NCBI RefSeq assembly: GCF_000315915.1
Contig: NC_020192.1
Span: forward strand, 496,001-560,000
Source of the DNA: Henningerozyma blattae CBS 6284
Taxonomy: Eukaryota; Ascomycota; Saccharomycetes; Saccharomycetales; Saccharomycetaceae
DNA: 64,000 bases
Direction: 5' to 3'
Under the pieces are notes generated by a model. It was not told the origin of the DNA. It saw nothing but the letters and a program-made list of their open reading frames with translations, and searched no databases. A program made the translations under genes and the position numbers. This document shows positions 1-11,500 of the stretch, in pieces. The first letter of the stretch is position 1. The number at the start of each line of letters is the position of its first letter.

Positions 1-1335
1 AGTTCAATAATTTCCATTTTCAATGAATTAAACAAAATTTTCATTAATACAATTGTAAATTTACAGATTTATTTAACCGCCAAAAATTGTACACTCACCA
101 CTATTCCAAATCAAAAATTGATCACTATAAAATTATTGGCTAATTTGAAAACATTCATTTATAGATACTATTATTTTAATCCTGAAATTATACAATCATT
201 ATTCAATAATTTTTTAAATTGGAATTCATTTTTACAAATAATTAAAAATGATTCTACCTTTAATTTTATTGATATTGATCGTCATTTATTATTTTTATCA
301 TCCATCAATTATGAATTGAAATTTTCAAAAATAGAACTTCATAATTTAACTATAACAGATTTATTATTTAAAAAATTACATCATGATTTTTTCAATCTAT
401 CAAAAGAGTTTATACAAAATGGCGCTACAATTAATTTACCTATGAGGAACATTCCAAATGAGAACAATGAAATCTCGTTGATGTTTAGAATCTTTAATAG
501 ATATTTATCATTCTTTAATTATGAACCATCTACCATGGCAATCGATGATTTGAAATTAAAAATTTACTCCATTATTCAAAATAGTTTAAAGATTTTTTTC
601 AAAAAATTGATTTTATTAATTTATTCAATGTATCAATTAAACGAATTGTCCCTAACAGAGTTGGATGACATAAATTTTTATTTGAAATTCTTCCACGCTT
701 CTCACCCTATTTCATTATCCCAAATTTTAGATCGATTTTTAAAATTAGAATTACCAATCATTGAATCGACTTTAAAATCATTATCCTCTTCTTCAATGTT
801 AACTCGTAATATCATTCATTATAATTTATCACATTCATACATTGAAACGTTCCAAAATTTCAATTTAATCCATTTACCTCATAATTATTCCGATTTAATT
901 TTGCAAACAAATTTAAATTTACAGAAATTTTTTACTAATTTCAATTCAGAAATATTAAAATTTGATATTGCCATCTGTTTATTTTGTAATAAAATTTTGT
1001 TATTTAAAAATTTATTACCTTGGCATGATTTTAAATTGGGTGAATGTACAAATCATTCAAGAAATAATTGTAAAGTTATAAACACTTTTGGGATGTTTAT
1101 CTTACCATTTGCCAATGTCATTTATATTTCTTATGGTACTAGAGGTTCATTTATTGAGTCTCCTTATAAAAATAAATTCAATACAACTGATACTAATGAA
1201 AGTCTACCTTTAATCTTAAATGAAGCTGCTTGGAACTATTTGAAAAATGATATTTTATTAAATAATATGATCCCGCATCTAATTTTTAGGAAGACTGATG
1301 GCAATTTAGATATTGGAGGTTGGGAAATTTTTTAA
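1..1335 (+). CDS. UBR2: UBR2-like E3 ubiquitin ligase, C-terminal part (5' end outside window)
   Basis: The frame is open from base 1 to a TAA at 1333-1335, giving 444 C-terminal residues. No in-frame ATG marks a start (the codon at 118 is TTG), so the gene is cut by the window edge. The last 130 residues have the layout of the N-recognin C-terminal domain: a CLFC pair, a later CTNHS...C cluster, a GMFILP stretch and a GTRGSFIESPY segment. These line up with CLACG, HLQKYC, GAFLIP and APYLNSHGE in the complete UBR1 of this window. The sequence is clearly not UBR1 itself, so by elimination it is the paralogue UBR2, which in S. cerevisiae works with Mub1 and Rad6 to ubiquitinate Rpn4. UBR box and RING are not visible here. 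It converges on TYS1, about 100 bp away. UBR2 versus another UBR family member is an inference. Confidence 0.72.
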   Translation, partial: SSIISIFNELNKIFINTIVNLQIYLTAKNCTLTTIPNQKLITIKLLANLKTFIYRYYYFNPEIIQSLFNNFLNWNSFLQIIKNDSTFNFIDIDRHLLFLSSINYELKFSKIELHNLTITDLLFKKLHHDFFNLSKEFIQNGATINLPMRNIPNENNEISLMFRIFNRYLSFFNYEPSTMAIDDLKLKIYSIIQNSLKIFFKKLILLIYSMYQLNELSLTELDDINFYLKFFHASHPISLSQILDRFLKLELPIIESTLKSLSSSSMLTRNIIHYNLSHSYIETFQNFNLIHLPHNYSDLILQTNLNLQKFFTNFNSEILKFDIAICLFCNKILLFKNLLPWHDFKLGECTNHSRNNCKVINTFGMFILPFANVIYISYGTRGSFIESPYKNKFNTTDTNESLPLILNEAAWNYLKNDILLNNMIPHLIFRKTDGNLDIGGWEIF

Positions 1336-1437
1336 ATCTTTTACAAAATGCTTCTATAAAATTCTATATATATTTTTTATTTTTATATAAAATTTTCATT
1401 ATTTTTTTTTTTTTTATCTTTATGTTTTTGTATTTTT

Positions 1438-2664
1438 TTACAAAGTAGATTCTTTCAATTTATCATTAACTTCACTAACAGAGTCTTTACTAGTATTTTC
1501 CACTTCCTTGTTATTCGAACCTGGATATTTGGTACCTTTATTTTTTGGTTTCTTTACTTTCTTTGCTTTAACTTCAGCAGCAGGGTACCCCTTTAATTGA
1601 GCTTCTCTGTATTCTTCGTTAGTTTTATATTCTTCTCTTAATGGTTTCAATAATTCATTAATAGCATCAGAAACACCAATTTTCAAATCAGGTGGTGATA
1701 ATTTTTCATCTTTAAAATCTTGTTTTAATTCTTCAAATGATTTATAAGTAATTGGACCACCAAATTTTTCTGGTCTATCAATATGGAAGTTAAATTTCTC
1801 TAAACTTGGATCATTGGTAGCTTTCAATTCTTGGATTGGGCCAACAACATATTCAACAAATGATAATAACCCATTGTCTTCCACATTACCTGGTGAACAA
1901 AATGCACTATTAATCTTCTTCTTAACTTGTTTTGGTTCTTCTAATAAATCTATCTTAGAATTTGGATCAGAGGCTGACATTTTACCACCTTGTCCTAACC
2001 CTGGAACCATTGGATTCATTAAATGTGCTCTCTTCTTATAGCCTAAACTTGGTAAATTTTCTTCAGCTAATACAAAAATCTTTCTTTGGTCAACACCACC
2101 AAATTGAACATCACAATCCAAGTATTGTTCATCTAACGCTTGCATTAAGGGGTAAATCAACCCAGATAATAAAGGGTTGGCCACCTGTTTAACAACATCA
2201 GCACCAGCTCTCTTGGCATCATTTTGAGAAACAATGTTGGACATCTTAAAGATATCTAATGTATAATCAGCAGTCAATTGATAAGAAGAACCAACAACAA
2301 ATTTCAATTTTTCAATTGGGACACCGATACTTTTTAAAATAGCTTTAACAGAACATTCATAGTATTTAGTTCTATATTTAATAGTTTCTAATGGAGCTTT
2401 CATATTATCTAAAAATGCATGCAAATCGGCCAAAAGAACTGTAACTTCACAGCCAGCTTGTAAGAAATGAGCTAATTTTGTCATTGGTACAAAATAACCA
2501 CAGTGAGGTTTACCAGTGGTAGCTGTACCCCAGTATAATTTAATTGGTCTTTTTTCAACTTCTAAGACATTCTTAATAATTTGTGGGTTTAAAACTTCCT
2601 GTAAACCTTTAGTGATTAAATCATAGGCTACTTGTGGGTCAACAGATGAATTGGTGTCTGACAT
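1438..2664 (-). CDS. TYS1: Cytosolic tyrosyl-tRNA synthetase
   Basis: Encodes 408 residues; S. cerevisiae Tys1 is about 394. It is the class I enzyme that charges tRNA-Tyr in the cytosol. The Rossmann-fold signature appears as [11 protein letters not shown] near residue 52 (the HIGH-type motif), the tyrosine-binding region as [20 protein letters not shown] near 172-190, and the KMSKS loop as [12 protein letters not shown] near 227-238. The C-terminal tail after about residue 365 is lysine-rich and then acidic and serine-rich, as in eukaryotic cytosolic TyrRS. The start ATG at 2662-2664 gives a normal N terminus. The gene is divergent from TFG1 and convergent with the UBR2-like gene. TYS1 and TFG1 are also divergent neighbours in S. 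cerevisiae, although the pair is inverted here relative to UBR1. Confidence 0.96.
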   Translation of the reverse strand: MSDTNSSVDPQVAYDLITKGLQEVLNPQIIKNVLEVEKRPIKLYWGTATTGKPHCGYFVPMTKLAHFLQAGCEVTVLLADLHAFLDNMKAPLETIKYRTKYYECSVKAILKSIGVPIEKLKFVVGSSYQLTADYTLDIFKMSNIVSQNDAKRAGADVVKQVANPLLSGLIYPLMQALDEQYLDCDVQFGGVDQRKIFVLAEENLPSLGYKKRAHLMNPMVPGLGQGGKMSASDPNSKIDLLEEPKQVKKKINSAFCSPGNVEDNGLLSFVEYVVGPIQELKATNDPSLEKFNFHIDRPEKFGGPITYKSFEELKQDFKDEKLSPPDLKIGVSDAINELLKPLREEYKTNEEYREAQLKGYPAAEVKAKKVKKPKNKGTKYPGSNNKEVENTSKDSVSEVNDKLKESTL

Positions 2665-4160
2665 TTTCTTATGAGGATGCTGAATGGCTCTTGGATACTA
2701 TCTTTATATTAATTTTTTTTCCTAATCGAATTTCATCTTTTTTTTTTTATATATTTCAATTTCTCGAAGCTTAAAAGGCGATGACTGAAAATTAAAAAAA
2801 AAAAATGCCGTGCGTGATGACCTTCTTAGGCATAAGAAATTACTAGAATAAGGAAATCTGATTGAAATTCGTGTACGAAAGCCAACTATTGTATTTGTTA
2901 AAAATTCTTGTATCAAATGATTAACAATTAAAAGTGGGTGATTCGTCACAATATCAACAATTAAAAGTAAGTAATGTGTCATAATCTTCATAAAAGCTGA
3001 CTCAGTCTGTTATTGATAATGAATCAACTCTTTTTGTTCAAAAATAATGCGTATCAATGTCCTGGTTCAATTCGATGTATAAGTTTATATTTTTCGCCAC
3101 TAGAATTATTCTCTAAAATATTTTGTACTTTAATAATAAAAAACTTATGTCATCAATGAGCACTTTAACTTTTTGTAAAACAAAGCTATTTCATATTATT
3201 ATTCATTTTCACAATAATTATAGCAGTTTAATATACAGTTTCCAAAATATCTTTTAAAAGTAACCTGGAAAACATAATACAAGTGAATTCTTTTTATTTT
3301 TAATACATTAAACATATTAAAAAAGATAATGTTTTCTTTAATAATTTTTTTTTATACAAAGTCTGATTTTAAAACGTATTCAATATATCCCCAATATATT
3401 TAAAAAAAATTACGAATTCCATAAATAGAAAAATATGGTTACTCCATTGTTTCTTCTATAACATTTTATTTTTTTTTGATTATCTTTTGTACAGATTGGG
3501 AATTTTATCACACTTTAGTAGTTTTAACTATGTCACAGGAACAAAAACAAGAATATATGCAAAAAAATGTGGAAAGAGTGTTATATTAATTATTCACAAG
3601 TTTGTCCAATGAATATTAAGTTTTAACATTGTATATTAAACAATTGTGAAGATTTTTTTTTTCTATACTTTTTTCAAGCTATTTTTAATGAAAGTTTTTT
3701 ATTTATTTTATTATTATTATTAGACTTTACCGTCACCGCATCAAAAAATGTGACACTTTTCCACGGAAGCTGGCGCAACAGCCGGTAATTTTAAAATCTG
3801 AAGATAAGGAAGCCAATTATAGTATTTGAAAAATTTAAGCCAAACAGTAAGTTATATTAAGGACTTGCAAGAAAATAGCCAAGGGTATATTCCATTAAAA
3901 GTTGAACTGTTTATTATTCGTTAAGGTATACCCTTGAATATTACAATATTACGTGGGAAATTGAATATTCAACTGCTTTTTTTTTTTTAAATACGATAAA
4001 AAAGTGATTCAATAATTAAGAAAGTCAACATTTAAAAAGCAAAATTTACTCTAAAATATACCATTCAATTAGAATTTGGATTAAGTATTAAAAAAAGTCC
4101 TTTCAATTGGCCGTAACTGATATATTTTAAAAAAATTCTAATCTTAATTTAGTGGAAAGA
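2665..4160. promoter_or_regulatory. TYS1-TFG1 divergent intergenic region
   Basis: About 1.5 kb with no supportable gene. Both flanking genes start outward from it, so it must hold two promoters. It is AT-rich with several T and A runs. The one clear internal structure is a diverged direct repeat, described separately, at 2879-2897 and 3810-3828. Confidence 0.6.
2879..3828 (+). repeat. Diverged direct repeat pair, copies at 2879-2897 and 3810-3828
   Basis: Two same-orientation copies match at 17 of 19 positions: AAGCCAA, one variable pyrimidine, TAT, T or A, GTATTTG. Both are followed by an A/T stretch, and each is preceded within about 30 bases by AAATCTGA or AAAATCTGA. One copy lies near the TYS1 start and the other near the TFG1 start. 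Origin unknown; it may be a duplicated promoter element. Confidence 0.5.
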
Positions 4161-6326
4161 ATGTCTGGAAGAAGAGGAAATGGAGGAAGCGGAGGTTCTG
4201 CTGATGCTTCTCCATTTATCAAACCAGATAGACTTAGAAGAAGTTTAATGAGGGGAAGAAGAAAGCCACTTAAAGGAGCTGGCATGAAGAAAGAAGAAAA
4301 TGGTGCGTTAGGTGTTGAAGTTAAGAAGGAAGAAAACGAAAGTAAAGAAGAAGAATATAATGAGTTTCCCTTAAGAGCTATTTCAAAAGATTCTTTGGAT
4401 AATATGAGAATTCATTTATTAAAATTTCAAAGTAAGAAAAAAATAAATCCAACCGTAGATTTTCATTTACCAATCAGATTGCATCGTAAGGATACAAGAA
4501 ACTTACAATTCCAATTAACAAGAGCTGAAATTGTGCAAAGACAAAAAGAAATCCAAGATTATAAAAAAACACAACAAGGTAATGATTCTAGTCATGCGAA
4601 AAAAACTGGTTTAGCTGCCAATAGAGCAGCAACTCCAAGTGTTCCAGCGGCTGGTGCTTCTGCCGTTGGCCCATCAACAGCATCTACCCAAATAGCTACA
4701 AATGATGAACAAATACCTGCTTCTAATAGTCCTACAGCAAATAATATAGCTACAAATGGTACAACTAATATCAGTGATCCATCGATACCAACTCCAGAAA
4801 ACCTAATTAAAAAGCCAGCAACTGATACTAATGACATGAATATTATACAAACGCCTTTAGAAGTTGTCGGAATATCATCTGATCCAACAAAGGTTGGTAT
4901 GGTTACTTATGATGGTAGGGAAGAAGCACCACTAGAGGACGGTTCTTTTGAACATGGTACAATTGATCCTATGGCTGATGTTGCGCCTGATGGGGGTGGT
5001 AGGGTTAAAAGAGGTAATACAAGCAAAAGAAAGACACGTCAATTAAAAGTATTGGATGAAAATGCTAAGAAATTAAGATTTGAAGAATTTTATCCATGGG
5101 TGATGGAAGATTATGATGGATATAATACTTGGGTTGGTTCATATGAGGCTGGTAATTCTGATTCTTATGTCTTATTAAGTGTTGAAGATGACGGTAGTTT
5201 TACTATGACGCCAGCTGATAAAGTTTATAAATTCACAGCAAGAAATAAGTATGCTACTTTAACAATTGAGGAAGCAGAAAAAGAATGGATAAAAAAAGTA
5301 GGTGAGATTCCTAGGTGGTTAATGAAACATTTAGATAATATTGGTACTACTACCACGAGATATGACAGAACTAAGAGAAGATTGAAAGCAGTTGCAGATC
5401 AAAGAATTGATGGAGCAGAAGAAAGTGAGCATGACGATAATTCAGAAGTTGAACTAGATTTTGATGAAGAATTTGCTGACGATGAAGAAGCTCCAATAAT
5501 GGATGGTAATGAACAAGAAAATAAAGAATCAGAACAAAGAATTAAAAAAGAAATGTTACAAGCTAATGCAATGGGTTTACGTGATGAAGAAGAGCATCCA
5601 GAAGAAACTAAAGAAGATGACTTATTTGCTGAAAAGAAGATTGATCAGCAAGGTGAACAAATCAAGAAAGCTTTGCAAAAAACTGAACTTGCAGCCTTAT
5701 ATTCGGATGATGATGATCAACTAAATCCATACTTATCCGAATCAGATTTGGAAAACCCAGAATCTAATAAGGATGATGATGAAGAGAAAAAGAGCACTGA
5801 TCTTTCGATTAAAAAGGAAGAAGGAGAAAATTCTGATACCACCGGTAATGGCAAGGATGCTATATCTGTAAAGAAAGAAGGGTCCGATGTTGTCATACCA
5901 AATTGTAGAGAACCACAAATCAGTGTGAAAAGTATCAAGGATTGCATTATCATATTAAAAGCTGATAAGAAAGTATTGGATAATTTTGAAAAAGGTGAAT
6001 GGAATCCAACTACAGCAAAGCGTAGGAATGACAGAACAGATAGCTCAATTGATAGTACAGCTCTTTCAAATACTTCTGGAGTTACCGTTAAAGAAGAAAG
6101 TCCAAGAAAGAAAATTAAATTAGAATCAGATAGTGTTAATGCAATTCACCTAATTACTGAACAAGACATCATTGATGCTATTGGTGATGGTAAAGTGAAT
6201 GTTAAAGAATTTGGTAAAAATATAAGAAGGCAATTTCCTGGTGCAGAAAATAAGAAATTAATGTTTTCTATTGTGAAGAAATTATGCCGAAAAGTTGATA
6301 ACGAGCATATGGAATTGAAGAAATAA
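4161..6326 (+). CDS. TFG1: TFIIF large subunit (Tfg1, RAP74 homologue)
   Basis: Encodes 721 residues from the ATG at 4161 (S. cerevisiae Tfg1: 735). An upstream GTG in the same frame is not a plausible start, and MSGRRGN...DASPFIKPDRLRR matches the family N terminus. TFIIF binds RNA polymerase II and is needed for initiation and start-site selection. The N-terminal dimerisation half includes EYNEFPLRAI, FQSKKKINP and FHLPIRLHRKDTRN near residues 70-115. After a low-complexity Ala/Ser/Thr/Asn insert comes the second conserved block, FEEFYPWVMEDYDGYNTWVG, near 305-325. A long acidic and Lys-rich linker (about 415-620) precedes the C-terminal winged helix, which ends in KKLMFSIVKKLCRK. Two KKEE patches in the linker look like sumoylation-type or charged repeats. 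The identification is secure. Confidence 0.96.
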   Translation: MSGRRGNGGSGGSADASPFIKPDRLRRSLMRGRRKPLKGAGMKKEENGALGVEVKKEENESKEEEYNEFPLRAISKDSLDNMRIHLLKFQSKKKINPTVDFHLPIRLHRKDTRNLQFQLTRAEIVQRQKEIQDYKKTQQGNDSSHAKKTGLAANRAATPSVPAAGASAVGPSTASTQIATNDEQIPASNSPTANNIATNGTTNISDPSIPTPENLIKKPATDTNDMNIIQTPLEVVGISSDPTKVGMVTYDGREEAPLEDGSFEHGTIDPMADVAPDGGGRVKRGNTSKRKTRQLKVLDENAKKLRFEEFYPWVMEDYDGYNTWVGSYEAGNSDSYVLLSVEDDGSFTMTPADKVYKFTARNKYATLTIEEAEKEWIKKVGEIPRWLMKHLDNIGTTTTRYDRTKRRLKAVADQRIDGAEESEHDDNSEVELDFDEEFADDEEAPIMDGNEQENKESEQRIKKEMLQANAMGLRDEEEHPEETKEDDLFAEKKIDQQGEQIKKALQKTELAALYSDDDDQLNPYLSESDLENPESNKDDDEEKKSTDLSIKKEEGENSDTTGNGKDAISVKKEGSDVVIPNCREPQISVKSIKDCIIILKADKKVLDNFEKGEWNPTTAKRRNDRTDSSIDSTALSNTSGVTVKEESPRKKIKLESDSVNAIHLITEQDIIDAIGDGKVNVKEFGKNIRRQFPGAENKKLMFSIVKKLCRKVDNEHMELKK

Positions 6327-8540
6327 GATTTAGAAATTTATAATGCATATCATCTCTCAGATAATCTATAATTGATTTAATCCCTCCTAGTATTTATATC
6401 AACATTGTAATATATACTATATGAACAGTCGACATTTTTTATTTATAAAGTAAAAAAATTGTGGTAATGAATGAATGGCCAACGAGGTATGTACATTATA
6501 TATCTCTTTATTATTATTACTTATTTAATAACGTTGTTTTTTATTTTGATCTTATTACTTTGTCTATTAAATATTAGAATTTTTTTTCATATTAGGAGCA
6601 ATGGCTCTTCCCTCTAAGTGCTAGAATTTTTTGAATAATCTGTCTACATTAGGCAATATTTCCTGCTACGGTAAATATTTGCTTAATAAAGGGTGAACAT
6701 TTACTAGCATATTAACAACCTCAAAGAAAATAAAACAGTAAATATAAAAATAAAAGAAAAAGAAATATGATTTTCTAACCCTTGTTCTATTTAACTGGCA
6801 CAGAGGCAAAAATAATTGTACTTTACATATATAACAAACATTTATATAGCAATTTCCTTACCATCTGATACAAAATACATGAGCACCTAATTCAATATAT
6901 ATTATACTATGGATATGTATTTAATAAAATTTTCCTCTGTGTCATGGGGAGCATTAAAGCAGTATGCATATTCTTGTGCCCCTAATAAAATTGGTAATGA
7001 CAAGCAAGGTTCTTTAACCATTCTAACTAATATATATATCTGTCTAACTATAATATTATTGCAGCGATGACATAGTACATAATTCACATTGCTAAGCTAT
7101 GAGTAGTGGCCAACAATTTTCAAGAATGGGGTTTAATCCAGGGAATCCTTTGGTTTACTTGGAATATCTTTCACCTTTCCTATAATTTCTTCGGATTTCT
7201 TTTGAAATGATTATTTTTTAAAAAAAATTGTGGTGTAGTACTAGTTTCTCTAGGATATATATAAGTATTCCAAAGTGGTCCTCAAATCTTCATATAGTCT
7301 TGATAAAACCGCATGGCTCATGAACTAAACAGACGTGAAAATCATGTTTCTCTACTCTACTCAGAGTATAGAGATTCCATCATAACTCTTCTAAATGATC
7401 AGGTGAGGGGTTCAGGTCGTATAGTTCCCTCGTGATATAGTAGGATACGAGTACTTCGAAGAGTAGATTCAAAGAGATTATGTAAATTGAGTTGCAAACC
7501 ACTAAATCTAGCTCTCTTGATATTCAGGAGGAAGTAAATATTGTTATGTCACATACGTTTATAATTACATAACTGATTAATAATATTTATTGATTGTGAT
7601 ATCCTACGAGAAATTACTCGGATGGGCCAGGATTGCCTTCAATATGAGACTGAACACATCTTTTATGGTGTTATCTTGAATATTATTTGTTTTATATTCT
7701 TTCGCAGATTTTTATTTTAACTTTATATAGCTCAACGTATAAAAGTATAACCAGATAATAATAGCATCCATTGTACTATGATAAATACTTCTTTCGGAAG
7801 TTAATAACAATACACCATAGACTACCGCCTGCCATTGTCTTCGTTATCACGTGCAAAATTCTATGAGGTCGCGGATTTTCTGTGTGAAACAATCCGATGA
7901 CAAGGGAAGATGATAGAACTGTGAAGAACAAATCCTGCTAACAAGTAATGGTTATCTAAGGGATTGCAATACATCAAGTAAATATCGTAAGGATTGCATA
8001 AAGGGTTTTAACTACATTTGGAAGCCCACAATACCAGACACCTTCTCACAAGATAAACACTAATCCGCTAATTGGATCATACATTATTCGCTACTTTATT
8101 TTTACTACATTGCCTACAGAGTTAAAACTGGATCTTATAAGAAACGGTGAAGAGCTTCAGGTGTGGAAAATTCACAGCGTTGTCTAAACAATTTTATAAC
8201 AGCTACTCACTATTTATCCAGATACTATATTTTATCTTGGATCATAGACTTTGAAATTAAAACATATTCTACTTCATTGGATTTTCTTACTCTTTTTACA
8301 TTTTTGAGTTTTTCTAAGAATAAGTATTATTTTTCATATTACTAATCTGCTTGGTTCTATATAGAAGATAAAAAAGATATCGATCAAACATCAGATACAG
8401 GTGCAGATTTTGTTAGTAGTATTTTACTTATTAACTATCCAACCTATTCCTAACTAATATATACTTATTATATTTGTTTCTGTGACCTATTTTTTTTCAA
8501 GGTGTACGCATCGCTATCGTTTATCCATTAGAAAGAGAAA
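6327..8540. other. 2.2 kb intergenic region between TFG1 and UBR1
   Basis: The longest gene-free stretch in the window. It contains only ORFs of about 60 codons (for example 6902-7087 minus and 8163-8345 plus), none with recognisable homology or conserved composition. A CACGTG core sits at about 7846-7851. Both flanking genes point right, so it holds the TFG1 3' end and the UBR1 promoter. I see no tRNA and no convincing snoRNA boxes. A decayed gene cannot be excluded. Confidence 0.55.
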
Positions 8541-11500
8541 ATGATAAATCAATCTTTAGCTAGCCAATTGTTCAATACTTTGAATACTATTCCAGATTCC
8601 CCTTCTTTGTGTAAAGCCAAATCATCAAACGAGAGGGCTCATTTAAACTATAGATTAAAGAACAGTATATTTTATTATCTTTATTACATCATTTCAACAG
8701 ATGGTAAATATTTACCAACGTTATTCCCAGATACTGACTCAGATTTATTTCCAAAGACAATAATTGATGCTTTACCGTTAGATAAGAAACCTTTAAAACG
8801 TCCATTTTTCGATCATATCAATAAGAAAAATATTATTAATCATCATTCTGGTAGAAATTGTAGCCGAAAATTTAGGATTGGTGAGCCAATTTATAGATGC
8901 CAAGAATGTGGTTCTGATGATACGTGTGTTTTGTGTATCCATTGTTTTAATCCCAACGACCATGTGAATCATCATGTCTATACAAATATTTGCACAGATG
9001 TTACTTCAGGTATCTGTGATTGTGGTGATCACGAAGCTTGGAAATCAGAATTGCATTGTAAGGCTGAACAAGATTTTAATAATAATAATAAAAATAATAA
9101 TAATAATAATGGCACAACTTCATTGGCTGATGAGGAGTTATACTCTAAGGATTCGATTAATGTTTTAGAAACCGTTCTATCGACAGTATTGGATTATTTT
9201 ATTGATATCTTTGATCAAAATATTGAACCATTGCCAACCTTACAATCGAAAATTACCAGACTTATTAAAGAATTTCATAAAGAAGAACAAAATAATAAAA
9301 TCATTGACTTCTTAAGGGATTTAGAATACAAAAACGTTTTTATAATCGATGATACTGAAGAAAATACTACTAACACCATTCAAAATAATACGTCAGCTTC
9401 AAATGGCCTTATAGATAGTAGCTCAGAAGGAAATATTAACCCTACTACTACAAATTCCGCACTTAATTCCGATATTAAAGTTGATTTACAAACAGATATT
9501 GAAACAGAAACAGATACAGAAATAGAAAATGCTTCGGTACAATCAAACCATTCTATTCATTCAAATTTGTCAAATCATTCGGATCATAATAACATAGATT
9601 TAAGTCAAATTAATACCCCACCTCCTGCACATTCGCCTCCAATACCACCGCCTCCACAACGAGTTCCACCAAAGCATCCACAAATTAAAGACTATACTGT
9701 CATGATTTACAATGATGAATTCCATAATTATTCACAAGCAACTACTGCTCTAAGACAAGGTGTGCCAGATACTTATCATGTTGATATATTAACATCAAAA
9801 ATCGACAGTGAAGGCCGTGCCATGTTAAAAACATCTACCGATTTGAATACTTTGTTGACAGGCTTTATTAATGTTCAAATTAATGGGTTAAGTGCAACAT
9901 TAACCTCATGGAAGGAATACATTCATCAAGAAGTTTGCAAATACATTATTGCATGGATCAATCATTGTTTGAATTTACCAAATCCTACTTTTCAAGATGT
10001 ATTTAGAGATATTTTAGGGAAAGTTTTATGTTCAACTCCAAATGAAAAATTCTTTTCAAATAATTCTAGAATCCTTTCACAAGATACTACTGCTAATCTT
10101 TCAAAGATGGAAACTATCACTGATTCTTCAAGCATAATTTCTAATTCTTCGAAAGCGACTAATGACATTGATATGATACATAGTGGGTGTGATGATAACA
10201 ATAATGATAATGAATCTAAAAATATACCTCTTCAAAATACTATAAACAGAAGTAAGACTAATACAATTTTGGATAAATACGATATTTATAAATTTTCTCC
10301 AGAATCTTATGATAAATCATTTGCAAACTTATCTTTATTAAACAATGATAGAAAAATTCCCTTAGGTAGCCATAAGCGATTTACTTCGAATGAGAGTGTA
10401 TCAAAGATTTCAACAACTTATCAAGATGTGACAAGTGTTTATGATTTACCAGCCGATGAAATGGCAAAATGTTACAATTATGCTAATTCCAGATTACAAT
10501 ATATTTTATATTTCGATAACAGATTTTGGAAAAAACTAAGAAAAGATATTCAAAACGTTATTATTCCAACTTTAGCATCCTCCAATATTTATAAAACTGT
10601 ATTTTCACAACAGCTCTGCCAAATATTCAATCATATTATTAGATCTGTAACTTATATGGATAGAGAACCTCAACTAACTGCATTAAGAGAATGCATTGTT
10701 CAATTATTTACCTGCCCAACTAATATCAATCTAATGTTTGAGTCAAATTCTTTCGAAGATATTATGTGGTCAGTTAATGATATCTTCATGGATTTCACTA
10801 AAATTGAAAATGGCTTACTTATATGGCAAAGAGTACAACAAACAAATCCTTCAAAAAGTTTCGCAATTGCATTTAAGCAAGGGTTATACTCAATTGAAAC
10901 GATTTTAAGTAAAGTGACTAACCCTAATTTCATTTTAAATCCAAAAGTTTTTGTTTCAATTGTAACCCTGTGTAAACTATTTAATGGTGCTTGGAAGATT
11001 AAGCGTAAGGAAGGTGAGCATGTACTACACGAAGATCAGCACTTCATTCCATATTTAGATTTTACAACTTCAATTTATGGAATTGTAGAAACAATTGAGA
11101 AAGTTATTGAATCTCAGATCGAATTTACTGATAAAGCGGCATTGCTAGCTGCTATAAAATTATTAAACAGCTATTTGAGTCATAGATCACTTTCGTATAA
11201 ACTAGTGTCGGACACTCACGAGGTAATTAAGTTTCAAGTTAGTACTGAAAGAATTGCTTACATGAATCCAGTTCATACATTATTTTCCTTATTAATCGAG
11301 AAAATTCCGTTACAATTGGCGTTTGATGCCATTGGCGCTACATCTGACTTCTTAAAAATATCTGATTTCACCCTGAGATCAATTGTTCTATGTTGTCAAA
11401 TCGACTCTGGGTTTTGGGTTAGAAATGGTATGTCTGTATTGCATCAAATCACATATTATAAGAATAATCCTGAACTAAACTCATATATTAGAGACTTGCA

